Notes under the pieces: generated by a model
Seen by the model: only the letters and a program-made list of their open reading frames with translations
Told to the model about the DNA's origin: nothing
Database searches by the model: none
Made by a program: the position numbers and the translations under genes
In this document: positions 61,328 to 64,000 of the stretch, piece after piece
Layout: each line of letters begins with the position of its first letter
How positions within the stretch are numbered: the stretch's first letter is position 1
DNA from: Actinokineospora alba
Lineage (GTDB): Bacteria > Actinomycetota > Actinomycetes > Mycobacteriales > Pseudonocardiaceae
DNA length: 64,000 nucleotides
Direction: 5' to 3'
NCBI RefSeq assembly: GCF_004362515.1
Contig: NZ_SNXU01000001.1
Span: forward strand, 1,302,001-1,366,000

Positions 61328-61909
61328 ATGAGTCGTGCACCTGAGCCGTGGCCGCCCGTGGAGACCGACCTGCCGCAGCGGCATGAGGACGCCCCGGACC
61401 CGGGCACCGACCTCCCGCCGCACTACGCCCACTGCTTCGGCTGCGGCGACCAGGCCGAGGACGGCCTGCATCTGCGGGCCACCGTCGGCGAGGGCCACAC
61501 GATCCTGTCGCAGTTCACCGTCACCGAGGCCCACCAGGGCGCCCCGGGCCTGGCCCACGGCGGCCTGCTGGCCTGCGCGTTCGACGAGGCACTGGGCACG
61601 ACGGTCGGCAACCTGCTGCGGGCGCCCGCGGTCACCGCGAAGCTGGAGACGAGCTTCCTGCGGCCGGTCCCGGTGGGCACCACGCTGTTCATCGACGCCC
61701 ACCTCGACGGCAGCGCGGGCCGCAAGATCTACGTCAGCGCCGACGGCCGCCTCGACGCCCCGGACGGGCCGATCGCGGTGCGCGCGCGGGCGCTGTTCGT
61801 GCTGGTCGACCTGAGCCATTTCGTCACCCACGGCCGCAAGGAAGACCTCGTCGCCGTGGCGAAGGACCCGAGCCTGCTCAGCCACCGTCCCTTCGAGATC
61901 AATCCGTAG
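61328..61909 (+). CDS. PaaI/THEM4-like hotdog-fold thioesterase
   Basis: 193 residues from ATG 61328. The hotdog signature is GLAHGGLLACAFDEALG, with LETSFLRPVPVGTTLF and HCFGCGDQAEDGLHL at the start. Such proteins cleave acyl-CoA thioesters in the cytoplasm; chain length cannot be told. An N-terminal extension (about 1-35) is proline- and acid-rich. It lies only 9 bp before the metallophosphoesterase gene. Confidence 0.9.
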   Translation: MSRAPEPWPPVETDLPQRHEDAPDPGTDLPPHYAHCFGCGDQAEDGLHLRATVGEGHTILSQFTVTEAHQGAPGLAHGGLLACAFDEALGTTVGNLLRAPAVTAKLETSFLRPVPVGTTLFIDAHLDGSAGRKIYVSADGRLDAPDGPIAVRARALFVLVDLSHFVTHGRKEDLVAVAKDPSLLSHRPFEINP

Positions 61910-61918
61910 GCTGAGGGG

Positions 61919-63070
61919 GTGGTATTCCTCCTCATAGCGCTGCTGGTCGTCGCGGTTCTGCACGCCTACGTGTGGAAGCGGCTGGTGCTCGACGTCGCCC
62001 GGACCCCACGGTTCCGCAAGGCGGGCACCATCGCGCTCGCGGTCCTGGCCGTGCTGCTGGTCGCGGCTCTGGTGCTGCCGCGCCGGATCGGGATCGACGC
62101 CGCCCGCTGGATCGTGTGGCCCGGGTACCTGTGGTTCGCGGTGCTGTTCTATCTGTTCGTCGTCCTGCTGGTCCTGGAGATCCCGCGGCTCGTGGCGAAC
62201 CGGTGGCCGAAGGCGAAGGCCACCGACGAGAGCCGCAGGCTGTTCCTGGCCCGCGGCGCGGCGGTCGTGGCGGCGGTCGCGGCCCCGGCCACGGTCGGCG
62301 CGGGCATGGTCTCGGCCCTGAGCGCTCCCGACGTCAAGCGGTTCACGGTGCCGATCCGCAGGCTCGACCCGTCGTTCGCGGGCTTCCGGATCGCGGTGGT
62401 CAGCGACATCCACCTCGGCCCCATCCTCGGCCGCGCGCACACCGAGCGGCTGGTCCGGATGATCAACGAGACCCAGCCGGACCTGGTGGCCATGGTCGGC
62501 GACCTGGCCGACGGGACGGTCGAGGAACTGGGCCACGCGGCGGAGCCGCTGCGCGACCTGGTGTCGCGCGAGGGGACGTTCTTCGTCACCGGGAACCACG
62601 AGTACTACTCCGGCCACCAGCAGTGGATCACCGAACTGGAACGGCTCGGCCTGCACTACCTGCGCAACACCCGCACCCCGATCACGCGGGCGGGCAAGAC
62701 GTTCGACCTGGCGGGCATCACCGACGTCACCGGCAAGCAGTTCGACGACGGTCCGGACGTCGTGGGCGCCCTGCGCGGCCGCGACGAGACCACCCCGGCT
62801 GTTCTGCTGGCACACCAACCGGTCCAGGTGACCGACGCGGCGCGCGCCGGGGTGGACCTGCAGCTGTCGGGCCACACCCACGGCGGGCAGCTGTACCCGT
62901 TCCACCACGTCGTCGGACTGGCTCAACCCGCCGTGTCCGGCCTGTCCAAAGTGGACGACACCTGGCTGTATGTGACCAATGGGGCGGGCTTCTGGGGTCC
63001 GCCCGTGCGGGTCGGCGCGGCACCGGACATCACGGTGCTGGAGCTGGCGAGCGCGCCGATCATCCGCTGA
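61919..63070 (+). CDS. Membrane-anchored metallophosphoesterase (YkuE/YaeI-like)
   Basis: 383 residues, GTG start. Two to three N-terminal membrane helices and a Tat-like/Arg-rich junction (ESRRLFLARGAAVVAAVAA) precede a calcineurin-like domain. Its five motifs are VVSDIHLGPI, VAMVGDLADG, FFVTGNHEYY, LLAHQPVQV and LSGHTHGGQ. By family it binds two metal ions and hydrolyses phosphodiesters, for example lipid-linked UDP-diacylglucosamine-type or UndPP substrates. It may be co-transcribed with the thioesterase. Convergent with the ECF sigma gene (6 bp). Confidence 0.93.
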   Translation: MVFLLIALLVVAVLHAYVWKRLVLDVARTPRFRKAGTIALAVLAVLLVAALVLPRRIGIDAARWIVWPGYLWFAVLFYLFVVLLVLEIPRLVANRWPKAKATDESRRLFLARGAAVVAAVAAPATVGAGMVSALSAPDVKRFTVPIRRLDPSFAGFRIAVVSDIHLGPILGRAHTERLVRMINETQPDLVAMVGDLADGTVEELGHAAEPLRDLVSREGTFFVTGNHEYYSGHQQWITELERLGLHYLRNTRTPITRAGKTFDLAGITDVTGKQFDDGPDVVGALRGRDETTPAVLLAHQPVQVTDAARAGVDLQLSGHTHGGQLYPFHHVVGLAQPAVSGLSKVDDTWLYVTNGAGFWGPPVRVGAAPDITVLELASAPIIR

Positions 63071-63076
63071 GGGCCG

Positions 63077-63580
63077 CTACCAGGGCAACCGGGACCGCAG
63101 CTCCCGCCGGGCCCGATAGAGGTGCAGGTGGACACCCGCGGGAGAGATGCGCAGTTCGCGCGCGATCTCCGAGGGACGATATCCGCGCATCGAATACGCG
63201 ATCACCTGACGCTGCCGGGGCGGGTGCTCCCGCAGGCCGCTCGTGAGGTCGAGCAGTTCCTCCCGCCGCACCAGGTGGTCCAGCGGAGTCGCGGAGTCGA
63301 TCCCGGCGACCGCGCAATGCTCCACCGAGCACTCGGTGACCAGCGGCCGGTAGCAGCCGTGGCGGTCATGGTCACGCCATAGCCGGGCCGCGATGCCCCG
63401 CACGAGAGAGCAGGGATGGTCGACCGTCGTCCATCTTCGGTAAATGGCCGTCATCGCGTCCTGGGCCAAGTCCGGCGCCAGGTGGCCTGCGCCGAGTCGA
63501 ACCAACAGGTCGACCACTCGGGGCCATTGCTCTCGATAGAACCGGTCGAATTCGGAATCGGACGCATTCGTTTCCATCAT
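63077..63580 (-). CDS. ECF-type RNA polymerase sigma factor
   Basis: 167 residues from ATG 63580 (a second ATG follows at once). Region 2: FDRFYREQWPRVVDLLVRLG with LAQDAMTAIYRRWTTV; region 4: LREHPPRQRQVIAYSMRGYR and SEIARELRISPAGVHLHLYR. No anti-sigma gene is adjacent. It lies downstream of a small secreted chaplin-like gene, separated by a terminator. Its regulon is unknown. Confidence 0.9.
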   Translation of the reverse strand: MMETNASDSEFDRFYREQWPRVVDLLVRLGAGHLAPDLAQDAMTAIYRRWTTVDHPCSLVRGIAARLWRDHDRHGCYRPLVTECSVEHCAVAGIDSATPLDHLVRREELLDLTSGLREHPPRQRQVIAYSMRGYRPSEIARELRISPAGVHLHLYRARRELRSRLPW

Positions 63581-63598
63581 GACCGCCGAAACACGAAA

Positions 63599-63642
63599 CC
63601 CCTGGGTCCGCGGAAAGAGAACTGATCCCGCGGGCCCAGGGG
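63599..63642 (-). terminator. Terminator after the chaplin-like gene
   Basis: Stem CCCCTGGG-T-CCGCGG (63599-63613) with CCGCGG-G-CCCAGGGG (63628-63642); the single opposed T/G can wobble. It separates the secreted peptide from the sigma gene. Confidence 0.78.
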
Positions 63643-63662
63643 CCACGTTTATCGCATCAACC

Positions 63663-63977
63663 TCAGTCGTCGATCTCGTCGCCGGTGTGCACGACACCCT
63701 TGACACAGCGATCGATGTAGGTCGGGTTGAGCGCGTTCACGGCGACGGCCACGACACCACCGGCGATGGTGTTGTTGGTGGCGCAGACCGGGATGTTGAC
63801 GTTCTCGGCGACGTCGACGTTGTCGACGTTCACGACGCCGACCTGGCCGTCGTGGTGACCCGGGAAGTCGCTGGGGCCACCCCACTCGTCGTCGCAGTCC
63901 GTGCACGCGAACGCCGCGCTGCCGATCATCATGAGGCCCGCGACAGCGGACGCGACAAATCCTGCCTGCTTCAGCAC
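63663..63977 (-). CDS. Small secreted protein, chaplin-like
   Basis: 104 residues from GTG 63977 with AAGGAG 7 nt upstream. Signal peptide VLKQAGFVASAVAGLMMIGS ending AAFA; mature about 80 residues with four cysteines. The C-terminal part (VNIPVCATNNTIAG, then VAVNALNPTYIDRC) resembles the chaplin pattern PVNVC-GN...LLNPAFGN-C of aerial-hypha coat proteins, but with 23 instead of about 17 residues between the cysteines. Function as a surface-active coat peptide is inferred only. It reads toward the ECF sigma gene. Confidence 0.65.
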   Translation of the reverse strand: MLKQAGFVASAVAGLMMIGSAAFACTDCDDEWGGPSDFPGHHDGQVGVVNVDNVDVAENVNIPVCATNNTIAGGVVAVAVNALNPTYIDRCVKGVVHTGDEIDD

Positions 63978-64000
63978 TGGATCACTCCTTGATCGAGGGT

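Overview
The window is GC-rich, uses GTG starts freely, is packed with 4-bp ATGA/GTGA gene overlaps, and encodes actinobacterial families: a MocR/YczE pair, PucR-type and CGNR regulators, DUF445, an L,D-transpeptidase lipoprotein and a possible chaplin-like peptide. It looks like the chromosome of a filamentous actinomycete, most likely of the order Pseudonocardiales. The order is inferred from gene style, not from a marker gene.

Layout. 1-13.3 kb is mixed housekeeping and accessory DNA: the end of an MHS transporter with a GAF/PucR regulator, a secreted M43 metalloprotease, a secreted alpha/beta hydrolase, a PhyH oxygenase, a PadR/ABC/FtsX efflux operon with its probable operator, a divergent VOC/CGNR pair, DUF445 and DapC. 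13.3-18.7 kb holds a three-gene operon (sigma factor, small protein, TPR-CHAT protease-like protein), facing a leaderless cytosolic subtilisin. 19-22.7 kb holds MocR/YczE, a ClpN-domain protein with a small HTH regulator and paired palindromes, and a PP2C-like phosphatase. A 31-bp-arm inverted repeat and a 30-bp tandem array follow (22.7-23.3 kb).

23.3-56.1 kb is a surface or extracellular polysaccharide locus of about 33 kb. A polyprenyl-phosphate sugar transferase begins the repeat unit. Ugd, an epimerase, a Gfo/Idh oxidoreductase and two aminotransferase/acetyltransferase pairs make uronic and amino-sugar nucleotides. Five glycosyltransferase genes, one a GT2-GT4 fusion, extend the unit. 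An AsnB-type amidotransferase, an OafA-type acyltransferase and a deacetylase decorate it. A Wzx-like flippase, Wzy-like polymerase and Wzz-like co-polymerase export and polymerise it. A 1,701-residue DUF4082/Ig-like protein and a beta-helix lipoprotein are likely exported partners. The sequence suggests an amidated, uronic-acid-rich, teichuronic-like polymer; that structure is inferred.

57-57.6 kb carries tRNA-Glu, -Asp and -Phe genes. 58-64 kb carries a CopZ chaperone behind a CsoR-like box, small conserved proteins, a cold-shock protein, an L,D-transpeptidase behind a perfect CRP-type site, a thioesterase, a metallophosphoesterase, an ECF sigma factor and a small secreted chaplin-like peptide.

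No transposase, integrase, prophage or CRISPR array is visible.
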